In this document: in pieces, positions 23,116 to 37,300 of the stretch | Layout of the letters: every line of letters begins with the position of its first letter | Position numbering within the stretch: the first letter of the stretch is position 1 | Source of the DNA: Coriaria nepalensis | Lineage: Eukaryota > Streptophyta > Magnoliopsida > Cucurbitales > Coriariaceae | Reading direction: 5' to 3' | Assembly: GCA_027186245.1 (NCBI GenBank) | Contig: CP114481.1 | Coordinates: 48,081,501 to 48,145,500 of the forward strand | DNA: 64,000 bases | Position numbers and translations under genes: made by a program | Notes under the pieces: generated by a model | What the model was told of the DNA's origin: nothing | What the model saw: the letters and a program-made list of their open reading frames with translations, nothing else | Databases searched by the model: none

Positions 23116-26100
23116 TCAATCAGTCATTTCAAGTCAATAACTTATTTCAAAGCAAGTCGAACGCATTCTCTTTTTGCACTTCAAACAAAAGTTTTGTGCA
23201 TAACTTGCAAATGATCAATGTAAGGAAAGTGTGCATTCGTTTAACCTTAAAATCATTTGAATGACTCATTTCAAGTCAATAACTTATTTCAAAGGAACTC
23301 GAACGAATTCTATTCTGGCACTACAAACACAATTTTTGTGCATAACTTGCAAATGATCCATGCATTGAAAGTGTGCATTCGTTTAACCTTAAAATCATTT
23401 CAATGAGGCATTTCAAGTCAATATCTTATTTCGAAGCAAGTCGAACGAATTCTATATTCGCACTCCAAACACAAGTTTTGTGCATAACTTGGAAATGATC
23501 AATGCAAGGAATGTGTGCATTCGTTTAACCTTAAAATCATTTGAATGAGTCATTTCAAGTCAATCACTTATTTCAAAGCAATTCGAACGAATTCTATTTT
23601 CGCACTTCAAACACAAATTTTGTGCATAACTTGGAAATGATCAATGCAAGGAAAGTGTGCATTCATTTAACCTTAAAATCATATGAATGAGTCATTTCAA
23701 GTGAATAACTTATTTCAAAGCAAGTCGAACGAATTCTATTTTTGCACTACAAACACAATTTTTGTGCATAACTTTTAAATGATCAATGCAATGAAAGTGC
23801 GCATTCGTTTAACCTTAAAATAATTTCAATGAGTCATTTCAAGTTAATATCTTATTTCGAAGCAAGTCGAACGAATTCTATATTCGCACTCCAAACACAA
23901 GTTTTGTGCATAACTTGGAAATGATCAATGCAAGGAATGTGTGCATTCGTTTAACCTTAAAATCATTTGAATGAGTCATTTCAAGTCAATCACTTATTTC
24001 AAAGCAATTCGAACGAATTCTATTTTCGCACTTCAAACACAAATTTTGTGCATAACTTGGAAATGATCAATGCAAGGAAAGTGTGCATTCATTTAACATT
24101 AAAATCATATGAATGAGTCATTTCAAGTCAATAACTTATTTCAAAGCAAGTCGAACGAATTCTATTTTTCCACTACAAACACAATTTTTGTGCATAACTT
24201 GGAAATGATCAATGCAATGAAAGTGCGCATTCGTTTAACCTTAAAATCTTTTCAATGAGTTATTTCAAGTCAATATCTTATTTCAAAGGAAGTCGAACGA
24301 ATTCTATTTTCGCACTTCAAACAAGAGTTTTGTGCAGAACTTGCAAATGATCAATGCAAGGAAAGTGTGCGTTCATTTAACCTTAAAATCATATCAATGA
24401 GTCATTTCAAGTCAATAACTTATTTCAAAGCAAGTCGAACGAATTCTATTTTTGCACTACAAACACAATTTTTGTTAATAACTTGCAAATGGTCAGTGCA
24501 ATGAAAGTGTGCATTCGTTTAACCTTAAAATCATTTCAATGAGTCATTTCAGGTCAATATCTTATTTCGAAGCAAGTCGAACGAATTCTATTTTCGCACT
24601 TCAGACACAGGTTTTGTGCATAACTTGCGAATGATCAATGCAAGAGAAGTGTGCATTCGTTTAACCTTAAAATCATTTGAATGAGTCATTTCAAGTCAAT
24701 AACTTATTTCAAAGCAATTCGAACGAATTCTATTTTTGCACTACAAACACAAGTTTTGTGCATAACTTGGAAATGATCAATGCACTGAAAGTGCGCATTC
24801 GTTTAACCTTAAAAAGATTTCAATGAGTCATTTCAAGTCAATATCTTATTTCAAAGCAAGTCGAACGAATTCTATTTTCGCACTTCAAACAAAAGTTTTG
24901 TGCATAACTTGCAAATGATCAATGCAAGGAAAGTGTGCATTCGTTTAACCTTAAAATCATTTGAATGAGTCATTTCAAGTCAATAACTTATTTCAAAGCA
25001 AGTCGAACGAATTCTATTTTGGCACTCCAAACAGAAGTTTTGTGCATAACTTGCAAATGATCAGTGCAAGGAAAGTGTGCATTCGTTTAACCTTAATATC
25101 ATTTCAATCAGTCATTTCAAGTCAATATCTTATTCCAAAGCAAGTCGAACGAATTCTATTTTCGCACTTCAAACAAAAGTTTTGTGCATAACTTGCAAAT
25201 GATCAATGCAAGGAAAGTGTGCATTCGTTTAACCTAAAAATCATTTGAATGAGTCTTTTCAAGTCAATCACTTATTTCCAAGCAATTCGAACGAATTCTA
25301 TTTTCGCACTTCAATCACAAATTTTGTGCCTAACTTGGAAATGATCAATGCAAGGAAAGTGTGCATTTATTTAACCTTAAAATCATATGAATGAGTCATT
25401 TCAAGTGAATAACTTATTTCAAAGCAAGTCGAACGAATTCTATTTTTGCACTACAAACACAATTTTTGTGCATAACTTTTAAATGATCAATGCATTGAAA
25501 GTGGATATTCGTTTAACCTTAAAATCATTTCAATGAGTCATTTCAAGTCAATATCTTATTTCAAAGCAAGCCGAACGAATTCTATTTTGGCACTCCAAAC
25601 ACAAGTTTTGTGCGCAACTTGCAAATGATCAGTGCAAGGAAAGTGTGCATTCGTTTAACCGTAAAATCATTTCAATCAGTCATTTCAAGTCAATATCTTA
25701 TTTCAAAGCAAGTCGAACGAATTCTATTTTCGCACTTCAAACAAAAGATTTGTGCAGAACTTGCAAATGATCATTGCAAGGAAAGTGTGCATTCATTTAA
25801 CCTTAACATCATATGAATGAGTCATTTCAAGTCAATAACTTATTTCAAAACAAGTCGACCGAATTCTATTTTTCCACTACAAACACAATTTTTGTGCATA
25901 ACTTGGAAATGATCAATGCAATGAAAGTGCGCATTCGTTTAACCTTAAAATCTTTTCAATGAGTCATTTCAAGTCAATATCTTATTTCAAAGCAAGTCGA
26001 ACGAATTCTATTTTCGCACTTCAAACAAAAGTTTTGTGTAGAACTTGCAAATGATCAATGCAAGGAAAGTGTGCATTCATTTAACCTTGAAATCATATGA

Positions 26101-28339
26101 ATGAGTCATTTCAAGTCAATAACTTATTTCAAAGCAATTCGAACGAATTCTATTTTTGAACTACAAACACAAGTTTTGAGCATAACTTGGAAATGATCAA
26201 TGCAATGAAAGTGCGCATTCATTTAACCTTAAAATCATTTCAATGAGTCATTTCAAGTCAATATCTTATTTCAAAGCAAGTCGAACGAATTCTATTTTCG
26301 CACTTCAAACACAAGTTTTGTCCATAAATTGGAAATGATCAATGCCAGGAATGTGTGCATTAGTTTAACCTTAAAATCATTTCAATGAGTCATTTCAAGT
26401 CAATATGTTCTTTCGAAGCAAGTCGAACGAATTCTATTTTCGCACTTCAAGCACAAGTTTTGTGCATAACTTGCAAATCATCAATGCAAGAAAAGTGTGC
26501 ATTCGTTTAGCCTTAAAATCATTTGAATCAGTCATTTCAAGTCAATAACATATTTCAAAGCAATTCGAACGAATTCTATTTTTGCACTACTAACACAAGT
26601 TTTGTGCATAACTTGAAAATGATCAATGCAATGAAAGTGCGCATTCGTTTAACTTTAAAATAATTTCAATGAGTCATTTCAAGTCAATATCTTATTTCAA
26701 AGCAAGTCGAACGAATTCTATTTTCGCACTTCAAACAAAAGTTTTGTGCATAACTTGCAAATGATCAATGCAAGGAAAGTGTGCATTCGTTTAACCTTAA
26801 AATCATTTGAATGAGTCATTTCAAGTCAATAACTTATTTCGAAGCAAGTCGAACGAATTCTATTTTGGCACTCCAGACACAAGTTTTGTGCAGAACTTGC
26901 AAATGATCAATGCAAGGAAAGTGTGCATTCATTTAACCTTAAAATCATTTCAATGAGTAATTTCAAGTCAATATCTTATTTCAAAGCAAGTCGAACGAAT
27001 TCTATTTTCGCACTTCAAACACAAGTTTTGTGCATAAATTGGAAATGATCAATGCCAGGAATGTGTGCATTAGTTTAACCTTAAAATCATTTCAATGAGT
27101 CATTTCAAGTCAATATCTTATTTCGAAGCAAGTCGAACGAATTCTATTTTCGCACTCTAGACACAAGTTTTGTGCATAACTTGCAAATGATAAATGCAAG
27201 GAAAGTGTGCATTCGTTTAACCTTAAAATCATTTCAATGAGTCATTTCAAGTCAATAACTTATTTCAAAGCAATTCGAACGAATTCTATTTTTGCACTAC
27301 AAAAACAAGTTTTGTGCATAACTTGGAAATGATCAATGCAATGAAAGTGCGCATTCGTTTAACTTTAAAATCATTTCAATGAGTCATTTCAAGTCAATAT
27401 CTTATTTCAAAGCAAGTCGAACGAATTCTATTTTCGCACTTCAAACAAAAGTTTTGTGGATAACTTGCAAATGATCAATGCAAGGAATGTGTGCATTAGT
27501 TTAACCTTAAAATCATTTCAATGAGTCATTTCAAGTCAATATCTTATTTCAAAGCAAGTCGGACGAATTCTATTTTCGCACTTCAAACAAAAGTTTTGTG
27601 CATAACTTGCAAATGATCAATGCAAGGAAAGTGTGCATTCGTTTAACCTTAAAATCATTTCAATGAGTCATTTCAAGTCAATAACTTATTTCAAAGCAAT
27701 TCGAACGAATTCTATTTTTGCACTACAAACACAAGTTTTGTGCATAACTTAGAAATGATCAATGCCAGGAATGTGTGCATTAGTTTAACCTTAAAATCAT
27801 TTCAATGAGTCATTTCAAGTCAATATCTTATTTCCAAGCAAGGAGAACGAATTCTATTTTCGCACTTCGAACACAAGTTTTGTGTATAACTTGGAAATGA
27901 TCAATGCCAGGAATGTGTCCATTAGTTTAACCTTAAAATCATTTCAATGAGTCATTTCAAGTCAATATCTTATTTCAAAGCAAGTCGAACGAATTCTATT
28001 TTCGCACTTCAAACAAAAGTTTTGTGCATAACTTGCAAATGATCAATGCAAGGAAAGTTTGCATTCGTTTAACCTTAAAATCATTTCAATGAGTCATTTC
28101 AAGTCAATATCTTATTTCAAAGCAAGTCGAACGAATTCTATTTTCGCACTTCAAACACAAGTTTTGTGCATAACTTGCAAATCATCAGTGCAAGGAAAGT
28201 GTGCATTCGTTTAACCTTAAAATCATTTCAATGAGTCATTTCAAGTCAATATCTTCTTTCAAAGCAAGTCGAACGAGTTCTATTTTTGCACTCCAAACAC
28301 AAGTTTTATGCATAACTTGCAAATCATCAATGCAAGGAA

Positions 28340-28575
28340 AGTGTGCATTCGTTTAACCTTAAAATCATTTGAATGAGTCATTTCAAGTCAATAACTTATT
28401 TCGAAGCAAGTCGAACGAATTCCATTTTTGCACTTCAAACACAAGTTTTGTGCATAACTTGGAAATGATCAATGCAAGGAATGTGTGCATTAGTTTAACC
28501 TTAAAATCTTTTCAATGAGTCATTTCAAGTCAATAACATATTTCAAAGCAATTCGAACGAATTCTATTTTTGCAC
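28340..28575 (+). repeat. Nine-monomer-offset duplication, copy 1
   Basis: GAATTCCATTTTTGCACTTC follows TTTCGAAGC and leads into CAATAACATATTTC. The same order recurs 1,278 bp (nine monomers) later at 29,618-29,853. The two copies separate where one reads GCACTTCAAACACAGG and the other GCACTACAAACACAAG. Confidence 0.7.
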
Positions 28576-29617
28576 TTCAAACACAGGTTTTGTGCATAAC
28601 TTGGAAATGATATATGCAAGGAATGTGTGCATTAGTTTAACCTTAAAATCTTTTCAATGAGTCATTTCAAGTCAATATCTTATTTCAAAGCAAGTCGAAC
28701 AAATTCTATTTTCGCACTTCAAACAAAAGTTTTGTGCATAACTTGCAAATGATCAATTGAAGGAAAGTTTGCATTCGTTTAACCTTAAAATCATTTCAAT
28801 GAGTCATTTCAAGTCAATATATTATTTCAAAGCAAGTCGAACGAATTCTATTTTCGCACTTCAAACACAAGTTTTGTGCATAACTTGCAAATCATCAGTG
28901 CAAAGAAAGTGTGCATTCGTTTAACCTTAAAATCATTTCAATGAGTCATTTCAAGTCAATATCTTATTTCAAAGCAAGTCGAACGAATTCTATTTTCGCA
29001 CTTCAAACACAAGTTTTGCGCATAAATTGGAAATGATCAATGCCAGGAATGTGTGCATTAGTTTAACCTTAAAATCATTTTAATGAGTCATTTCAAGTCA
29101 ATATCTTATTTCGAAGCAAGTCGAACGAATTCTATTTTCGCACTTCTAACACAAGTTTTGTGCATAACTTGCAAATGATCAATGCAAGGAAAGTGTGCAT
29201 TCGTTTAACCTTAAAATCATTTCAATGAGTCATTTCAAGTCAATATCTTATTTCAAAGCAAGTCGAACGAATTCTATTTTCGCACTTCAAACACAAGTTT
29301 TTTGCATAACTTGCAAATGATCAATGCAAGGAAAGTGTGCATTCGTTTAACCTTAAAATCATTTGAATGAGTCATTTCAAGTCAATAACTTATTTCAAAA
29401 CAAGTCGAACGAATTCTATTTTGGCACTCCAGACACAAGTTTTGTGCATAACTTGCAAATGATCAAGGCAAGGAAAGTGTGCATTCGTTTAACCTTAAAA
29501 TCATTTCAATGAGTCATTTCAAGTCAATAACTTATTTCAAAGCAATTCGAACGAATTCCATTTTTGCACTACAAACACAAGTTTTGTGCATAAGTTGGAA
29601 ATGATCAATGAAAGGAA

Positions 29618-29853
29618 AGTGTGCATTCGTTTAACCTTAAAATCATTTGAATGAGTCATTTCAAGTCAATAACTTATTTCGAAGCAAGTCGAACGAATTC
29701 CATTTTTGCACTTCAAACACAAGTTTTGTGCATAACTTGGAAATGATCAATGCAAGGAATGTGTGCATTAGTTTAACCTTAAAATCTTTTCAATGAGTCA
29801 TTTCAAGTCAATAACATATTTCAAAGCAATTCGAACGAATTCTATTTTTGCAC
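29618..29853 (+). repeat. Nine-monomer-offset duplication, copy 2
   Basis: This is the partner of 28,340-28,575. The two-monomer sequence (CATTTTTGCACTTC monomer, then CAATAACATATTTC monomer) also recurs inside A-IV, for example near 34,240 and 37,370, so it was a source block for the next subdomain or shares its origin. Confidence 0.7.
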
Positions 29854-32439
29854 TACAAACACAAGTTTTGTGGATAACTTGGAAATGATCAATGCAATGA
29901 AAGTGCGCATTAGTTTAACCTTAAAATCATTTTAATGAGTCATTTCAAGTCAATATCTTATTTCGAAGCAAGTCGAACGAATTCTATTTTCGCACTTCAA
30001 ACACAAGTTTTGTGCATAACTTGCAAATGATCAATGCAAGGAAAGTGTGCATTCGTTTAACCTTAAAATCATTTGAATGAGTCATTTCAAGTCAATAAAT
30101 TATTTCAAAGCAAGTCGAACGAATTCTATTTTCGCACTTCAAACAAAAGTTTTGTGCATAACTTGGAAATGATCAATGCAAGGAAAGTGTGCATTCGTTT
30201 AACCTTAAAATCATTTGAATGAGTCATTTCAAGTCAATATATTATTTCAAAGCAAGTCGAACGAATTCTATTTTCGCACTCCAAACACAAGTTTTGTGGA
30301 TAACTTGCAAATGATCAATGCAATGAAAGTGTGCATTCGTTTAACCTTAAAATCATTTCAATGAGTCATTTCAAGTCAATATCTTATTTCGAAGCAAGTC
30401 GAACGAATTCTATTTTCGCATTTCAAACACAAGTTTTGTGCATAACTTGGAAATGATCGGTGCAAGGAAAGTGTGCATTCGTTTAACCTTAAAATCATTT
30501 CAATCAGTCAATTCAAGTCAATATCTTATTCCAAAGCAAGTCGAACGAATTCTATTTTCGCACTTCAAACACCACTTTTGTGCATAACTTGGAAATGATC
30601 AATGCAAGGAATGTGTGCATTCGTTTAACCTTAAAATCATTTCAATGAGTCATTTCAAGTCAATATCTTATTTCAAAGCAAGTCGAACGAATTCTATTTT
30701 TGCACTTCAAACAAAAGTTTTGTGCATAAATTGCAAATGGTCAATGCAAGGAAAGTTTGCATTCGTTTAACCTCAAAATCATTTGACTGACTCATTTCAA
30801 GTCAATAACTTATTTCAAAGCAAGTCGAATGAATTCTATTTTTGCACTTCAAACACAAGTTTTGTGCATAACTTGGAAATGATCAACGCAAGGAATGTGT
30901 GCATTAGTTTAACCTTAAAATCTTTTCAAGGAGTCATTTCAAGTCAATATATTATTTCAAAGCAGTTCGAACGAATTCTATTTTCGCACTCCAAACACAA
31001 GTTTTGTGCATAACTTGCAAATGATCAATGCAAGGAAAGTGTGCATTCGTTTAACCTTAAAATCATTTGAATGAGTCATTTCAAGTCAATAAATTATTTC
31101 AAAGCAAGTCGAACGAATTCTATTTTCGCACTTCAAACAAAAGTTTTGTGCATAACTTGGAAATGGTCAATGCAAGGAAAGTGTGCATTCGTTTAACCTT
31201 AAAATCATTTGAATGAGTCATTTCAAGTCAATAACTTATTTCAAAGCAAGTCGAACGAATTCTATTTTCGCACTTCAAACAAAAGTTTTGTGCATAACTT
31301 GGAAATGATCAATGCAAGGAAAGTGGGCATTCGTTTAACCTTAAAATCATTTGAATGAGTCATTTCAAGTCAATAACTTATTTCGAAGCAAGTCGAACGA
31401 ATTCTATTTTTGCACTCCAAACACAAGTTTTGTGCATAACTTGCAAACGATCAGTTCAACGAAAGTGTGCATTCGTTTAACCTTAAAATCATTTCAATCG
31501 GTCATTTCAAGTCAATATCTTATTCCAAAGCAAGTCGAATGAATTCTATTTTCGCACTTCAAACAAAAGTTTTGTGCATAACTTGCACATGATCAATGCA
31601 AGGAAAGTGTGCATTCGTTTAACCTGAAAATCATTTGAATGACTCATTTCAAGTCAATAACTTATTTCGAAGCAAGTCGAATGAATTCTATTTTCGGACT
31701 TCAAACACAAGTTTTGTGCATAACTTGGAAATGATCAATGCAAGGAATGTGTGCATTAGTTTAACCTTAAAATCCTTTCAATGAGTCATTCCAAGTCAAT
31801 AACTTATTTCGATGCAAGTCGAACGAATTCTATTTTTGCACTTCAAACACAAGTTTTGTGCATAACTTGGAAATGATCAATGCAAGGAATGTGTGCATTA
31901 GTTTAACCTTAAAATCTTTTCAATGAGTCATTTCAAGTCAATAACATATTTCAAAGCAATTCGAACGAAATCTATTTTTGCACTACAAACACAAGTTTTG
32001 TGAATAACTGGGAAATGATCAATGCAAGGAATGTGTGCATTAGTTTAACCTTAAAATCTTTTCAATGAGTCATTTCAAGTCACTATCTTATTTCAAAGCA
32101 AGTCGAACGAATTCTATTTTCGCACTCCAAACACAAGTTTTGTGCATAACTTGCAAATGATCAATGCAAGGAAAGTGTGCATTCGTTTAACCTTAAAATC
32201 ATTTGAATGAGTCATTTCAAGTCAATAACTTATTTCAAAGCAAGTCGAACGCATTCTATTTTTGCCCTACAAACACAATTTTTGTGCATAACTTGCAAAT
32301 GATCAATGCAATGAAAGTGTGCATTCGTTTAACCTTAAAATTATTTCAATGAGTCATTTCAAGTCAATATCTTATTTCGAAGTAAGTCGAACGAATTCTA
32401 TTTTCGCATTTCAAACACAAGTTTTGTGCATAACTTGCA

Positions 32440-34330
32440 AATGATGAATGCAAGGAAAGTGTGCATTCGTTTAACCTTAAAATCATTTGAATGAGTCATT
32501 TCAAGTCAATAACCTATTTCGAAGCAAGTCGAATGAATTCTATTTTTGCACTCCAAACACAAGTTTTGTGCATAACTTGCAAACGATCAGTTCAATGAAA
32601 GTGTGCATTCGTTTAACCTTAAAATCATTTCAATCAGTCATTTCAAGTCAATATCTTATTCCAAAGCAATTCGAACAAATTCTATTTTCGCACTTCAAAC
32701 AAAAGTTTTGTGCATAACTTGCAAATGATGAATGCAAGGAAAGTGTGCATTCGTTTAACCTTAAAATCATTTGAATGACTCATTTCAAGTCAATAACTTA
32801 TTTCGAAGCAAGTCGAACGAATTCCATTTTTGCACTTCAAACACAAGTTTTGTGCATAACTTGGAAATGATCAATGCAAGGAATGTGTGCATTAGTTTAA
32901 CCTTAAAATCTTTTCAAGGAGTCATTTCAAGTCAATATATTATTTCAAAGCAAGTCGAACGAATTCTATTTTCGCACTCCAAACACAAGTTTTGTGCATA
33001 ACTTGCAAATGATCAATGCAAGGAAAGTGTGCATTCGTTTAACCTTAAAATCATTTGAATTAGTCATTTCAAGTCAATAACTTATTTCAAAGCAAGTCAA
33101 ACGAATTCTATTTTCGCACTTCAAACAAAAGTTTTGTGCATAACTTGGAAATGATCAATGCCAGGAAAGTGGGCATTCGTTTAACCTTAAAATCATTTGA
33201 ATGAGTCATTTCAAGTCAATAACCTATTTCGAAGCAAGTCGAATGAATTCTATTTTTGCACTCCAAACACAAGTTTTGTGCATAACTTGCAAACGATCAG
33301 TTCAATGAAAGTGTGCATTCGTTTAACCTTAAAATCATTTCAATCAGTCATTTCAAGTCAATATCTTATTCCAAAGCAATTCGAACAAATTCTATTTTCG
33401 CACTTCAAACAAAAGTTTTGTGCATAACTTGCAAATGATCAATGCAAGGAAAGTGTGCATTCGTTTAACCTCAAAATCATTTGAATGACTCATTTCAAGT
33501 CAATAACTTATTTCAAAGCAAGTCGAACGAATTCTATTTTTGCACTTCAAACACAAGTTTTGTGCATAACTTGGAAATGATCAATGCAAGGAATGTGTGC
33601 ATTAGTTTAACCTTAAAATCTTTTCAAGGAGTCATTTCAAGTCAATATATTATTTCAAAGCAAGTCGAACGAATTCTATTTTCGCACTCCAAACACAAGT
33701 TTTGTGCATAACTTGCAAATGATCAGTGCAAGGAAAGTGTGCATTCGTTTAACCTTAAAATCATTTGAATTAGTCATTTCAAGTCAATAACTTATTTCAA
33801 AGCAAGTCGAACGAATTCTATTTTCGCACTTCAAACAAAAGTTTTGTGCATAACTTGGAAATGATCAATGCCAGGAAAGTGGGCATTCGTTTAACCTTAA
33901 AATCATTTGAATGAGTCATTTCAAGTCAATAACCTATTTCGAAGCAAGTCGAATGAATTCTATTTTTGCACTCCAAACACAAGTTTTGTGCATAACTTGC
34001 AAACGATCAGTTCAATGAAAGTGTGCATTCGTTTAACCGTAAAATCATTTCAATCAGTCATTTCAAGTCAATATCTTATTCCAAAGCAATTCGAACAAAT
34101 TCTATTTTCGCACTTCAAACAAAAGTTTTGTGCATAACTTGCAAATGATGAATGCAAGGAAAGTGTGCATTCGTTTAACCTTAAAATCATTTGAATGACT
34201 CATTTCAAGTCAATAACTTATTTCGAAGCAAGTCGAACGAATTCCATTTTTGCACTTCAAACACAAGTTTTGTGCATAACTTGGAAATGATCAATGCAAG
34301 GAATGTGTGCATTAGTTTAACCTTAAAATC
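32440..34330 (+). repeat. 5-monomer HOR, nearly three copies (710 bp)
   Basis: The monomer with CAATAACCTATTTCGAAGC, AAACGATCAGTTCAATG and CAATTCGAACAAATTC repeats at 710-bp steps. Related frames open at 32,487, 33,197 and 33,907, and partner monomers at 32,771, 33,481 and about 34,191. Copies differ at single sites, for example GAATTCCATTTTT against GAATTCTATTTTT and AACCGTAAAATC in copy 3. The third copy breaks off where TTTTCAAGGAGTC becomes TTTTCAATGAGTC. Confidence 0.85.
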
Positions 34331-37300
34331 TTTTCAATGAGTCATTTCAAGTCAATAACATATTTCAAAGCAATTCGAACGAATTCTATTTTTGCACTAC
34401 AAACACAAGTTTTGTGAATAACTGGGAAATGATCAATGCAAGGAATGTGTGCATTAGTTTAACCTTAAAATCTTTTCAATGAGTCATTTCAAGTCAATAT
34501 CTTATTTCAAAGCAAGTCGAACGAATTCTATTTTCGCACTCTAAACACAAGTTTTGTGCATAACTTGCAAATGATCAATGCAAGGAAAGTGTGCATTCGT
34601 TTAACCTTAAAATCATTTCAATCAGTCAATTCAAGTCAATATCTTATTCCAAAGCAAGTCGAACGAATTCTATTTTCGCACTTCAAACACCACTTTTGTG
34701 CATAACTTGGAAATGATCAATGCAAGGAAAGTGTGCATTCGTTTAACCTTAAAATCATTTGAATGAGTCATTTCAAGTCAATAACTTATTTCAAAGCAAG
34801 TCGAACGAATTCTATTTTTGCACTACAAACACAAGTTTTGTGCATAACTTGCAAATGATCAATGCAATGAAAGTGTGCATTCGTTTAACCTTAAAATACT
34901 TTCAATGAGTCATTTCAAGTCAATATCTTATTTCGAAGCAAGTCGAACGCATTCTATTTTCGCATTTCAAACACAAGTTTTGTGCACAACTTGCAAATGA
35001 TCAGTGCAAGGAAAGTATGCATTCGTTTAACCTTAAAATCATTTCAATCAGTCATTTCAAGTCAATATCTTATTCCAAAGCAAGTCGAATGAATTCTATT
35101 TTCGCACTTCAAACAAAAGTTTTGTGCATAACTTGCACATGATCAATGCAAGGAAAGTGTGCATTCGTTTAACCTGAAAATCATTTGAATGACTCATTTC
35201 AAGTCAATAACTTATTTCGAAGCAAGGCAAACGAATTCTATTTTTGCACTTCAAACACAAGTTTTGTGCATAACTTGGAAATGATCAATGCAAGGAATGT
35301 GTGCATTAGTTTAACCTTAAAATCTTTTCAATGAGTCATTTCAAGTCAATAACATATTTCAAAGCAATTCGAACGAATTCTATTTTTGCACTACAAACAC
35401 ACGTTTTGTGAATAACTGGGAAATGATCAATGCAAGGAATGTGTGCATTAGTTTAACCTTAAAATCTTTTCAATGAGTCATTTCAAGTCAATATCTTATT
35501 TCAAAGCAAGTCGAACGAATTCTATTTTCGCACTCTAAACACAAGTTTTGTGCATAACTTGCAAATGATCAATGCAAGGAAAGTGTGCATTCGTTTAACC
35601 TTAAACTCATTTGAATGAGTCATTTCAAGTCAATAACTTATTTCAAAGCAAGTCGAACGAATTCTATTTTTGCACTACAAACACAATTTTTGTGCATAAC
35701 TTGCAAATGATCAATGCAAGGAAAGTGTGCATTCGTTTAACCTTAAAATCATTTGAATGAGTCATTTCAAGTCAATAACTTATTTCAAAGCAAGTCGAAC
35801 GAATTCTATTTTTGCACTACAAACACAAGTTTTGTGCATAACTTGCAAATGATCAATGCAATGAAAGTGTGCATTCGTTTAACCTTAAAATACTTTCAAT
35901 GAGTCATTTCAAGTCAATATCTTATTTCGAAGCAAGTCGAACGCATTCTATTTTCGCATTTCAAACACAAGTTTTGTGCACAACTTGCAAATGATCAGTG
36001 CAAGGAAAGTGTGCATTCGTTTAACCTTAAAACCATTTCATTCAGTCATTTCAAGTCAATATATTATTCCAAAGCAAGTCGAACGAATTCTTTTTTCGCA
36101 CTTCAAACAAAAGTTTTGTGCATAACTTGGAAATGATCAATGCAAGGAAAGTGTGCATTCGTTTAACCTCAAAATCATTTGAATGACTCATTTCAAGTCA
36201 ATAACTTATTTCAAAGCAAGTCGAAGGAATTATATTTTTGCACTTCAAACACAAGTTTTGTGCATAACTTGCAAATGATCAATGCAAGGAAAGTGTGCAT
36301 TCGTTTAACCTTAAAATCATTTGAATGAGTCATTTCAAGTCAATAACTAATTTCAAAGCAAGTCGAACGAATTCTATTTTGGCACTCTAAACACAAGTTT
36401 TGTGCATAACTTGCAAATGATCAGTGTAAGGAAAGTGTGCATTCGTTTAACCTTAAAATCATTTCAATCAGTCAATTCAAGTCAATATCTTATTCCAAAA
36501 CAAGTCGAACGAATTCTATTTTCGCACTTCAAACACCACTTTCGTGCATAACTTGGAAATGATCAATGCAAGGAATGTGTGCATTCGTTTAACCTTAAAA
36601 TCATTTGAATGAGTCATTTCAAGTCAATATCTTATTTCAAAGCAAGTCGAACGAATTCTATTTTCGCACTTCAAACAAAAGTTTTGTGCATAACTTGCAA
36701 ATGGTCAATGCAAGGAAAGTTTGAATTCGTTTAACCTCAAAATCATTTGAATGACTCATTTCAAGTCAATAACTTATTTCAAAGCAAGTCGAACGAATTC
36801 CACTTTGGCACTTCAAACACAAGTTTTGTGCATAACTTGGAAATGATCAATGCAAGGAATGTGTGCATTAGTTTAACCTTAAAATCATTTGAATGAGTCA
36901 TTTCAAGTCAATAACTTATTTCAAAGCAAGTCGAACGAATTCTATTTTCGCACTTCAAACAAAAGTTTTGTGCACAACTTGGAAATGATCAATGCAAGGA
37001 AAGTGTGCATTCGTTTAACCTTAAAATCATTTGAATGAGTCATTTCAGGTCAATAACTTATTTCAAAGCAAGTCGAACGAATTCTATTTTTGCACTCCAA
37101 ACACAAGTTTTGTGCATAACTTGCAAACGATCAGTTCAAGGAAAGTGTGCATTCGTTTAACCTTAAAATCATTTCAATCAGTCATTTCAAGTCAATATCT
37201 TATTCCAAAGCAAGTCGAACAAATTCTATTTTCGCACTTCAAACAAAAGTTTTGTGCATAACTTGCAAATGATGAATGCAAGGAAAGTGTGCATTCGTTT

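Larger units (their letters stand above)
7623..24000 (+). repeat. Family A subdomain A-II, rich in CTATATTCGC monomers
   Basis: The marker CTATATTCGC (T11A) usually follows a monomer with TTTTTGCACTAC and CACAATTTTTGTG, and often sits after CAATGAGGCATTTC and TTTCGAAGC. It recurs at 8,416, 9,410, 10,545, 11,397, 12,519, 14,790, 16,068, 16,920, 17,772, 19,050, 19,760, 21,038, 21,748, 22,458, 23,452 and 23,878. Spacings are whole-monomer multiples apart from the known indels. The marker then disappears for about 18 kb. This two-monomer module looks like a shared ancestral building block of the subdomain. Confidence 0.82.
24000..31000 (+). repeat. Family A subdomain A-III, mixed monomers
   Basis: Only satellite is present. 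The CTATATTCGC marker is absent. CAATTCGAACGAATTC monomers and AATGCCAGGAATG monomers are frequent. Local duplications are short: CAAATCATCAGTGC occurs at 28,179 and 28,889 (710 bp, five monomers), and a nine-monomer offset links 28,340-28,575 with 29,618-29,853. No long HOR could be traced by eye. Confidence 0.75.
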
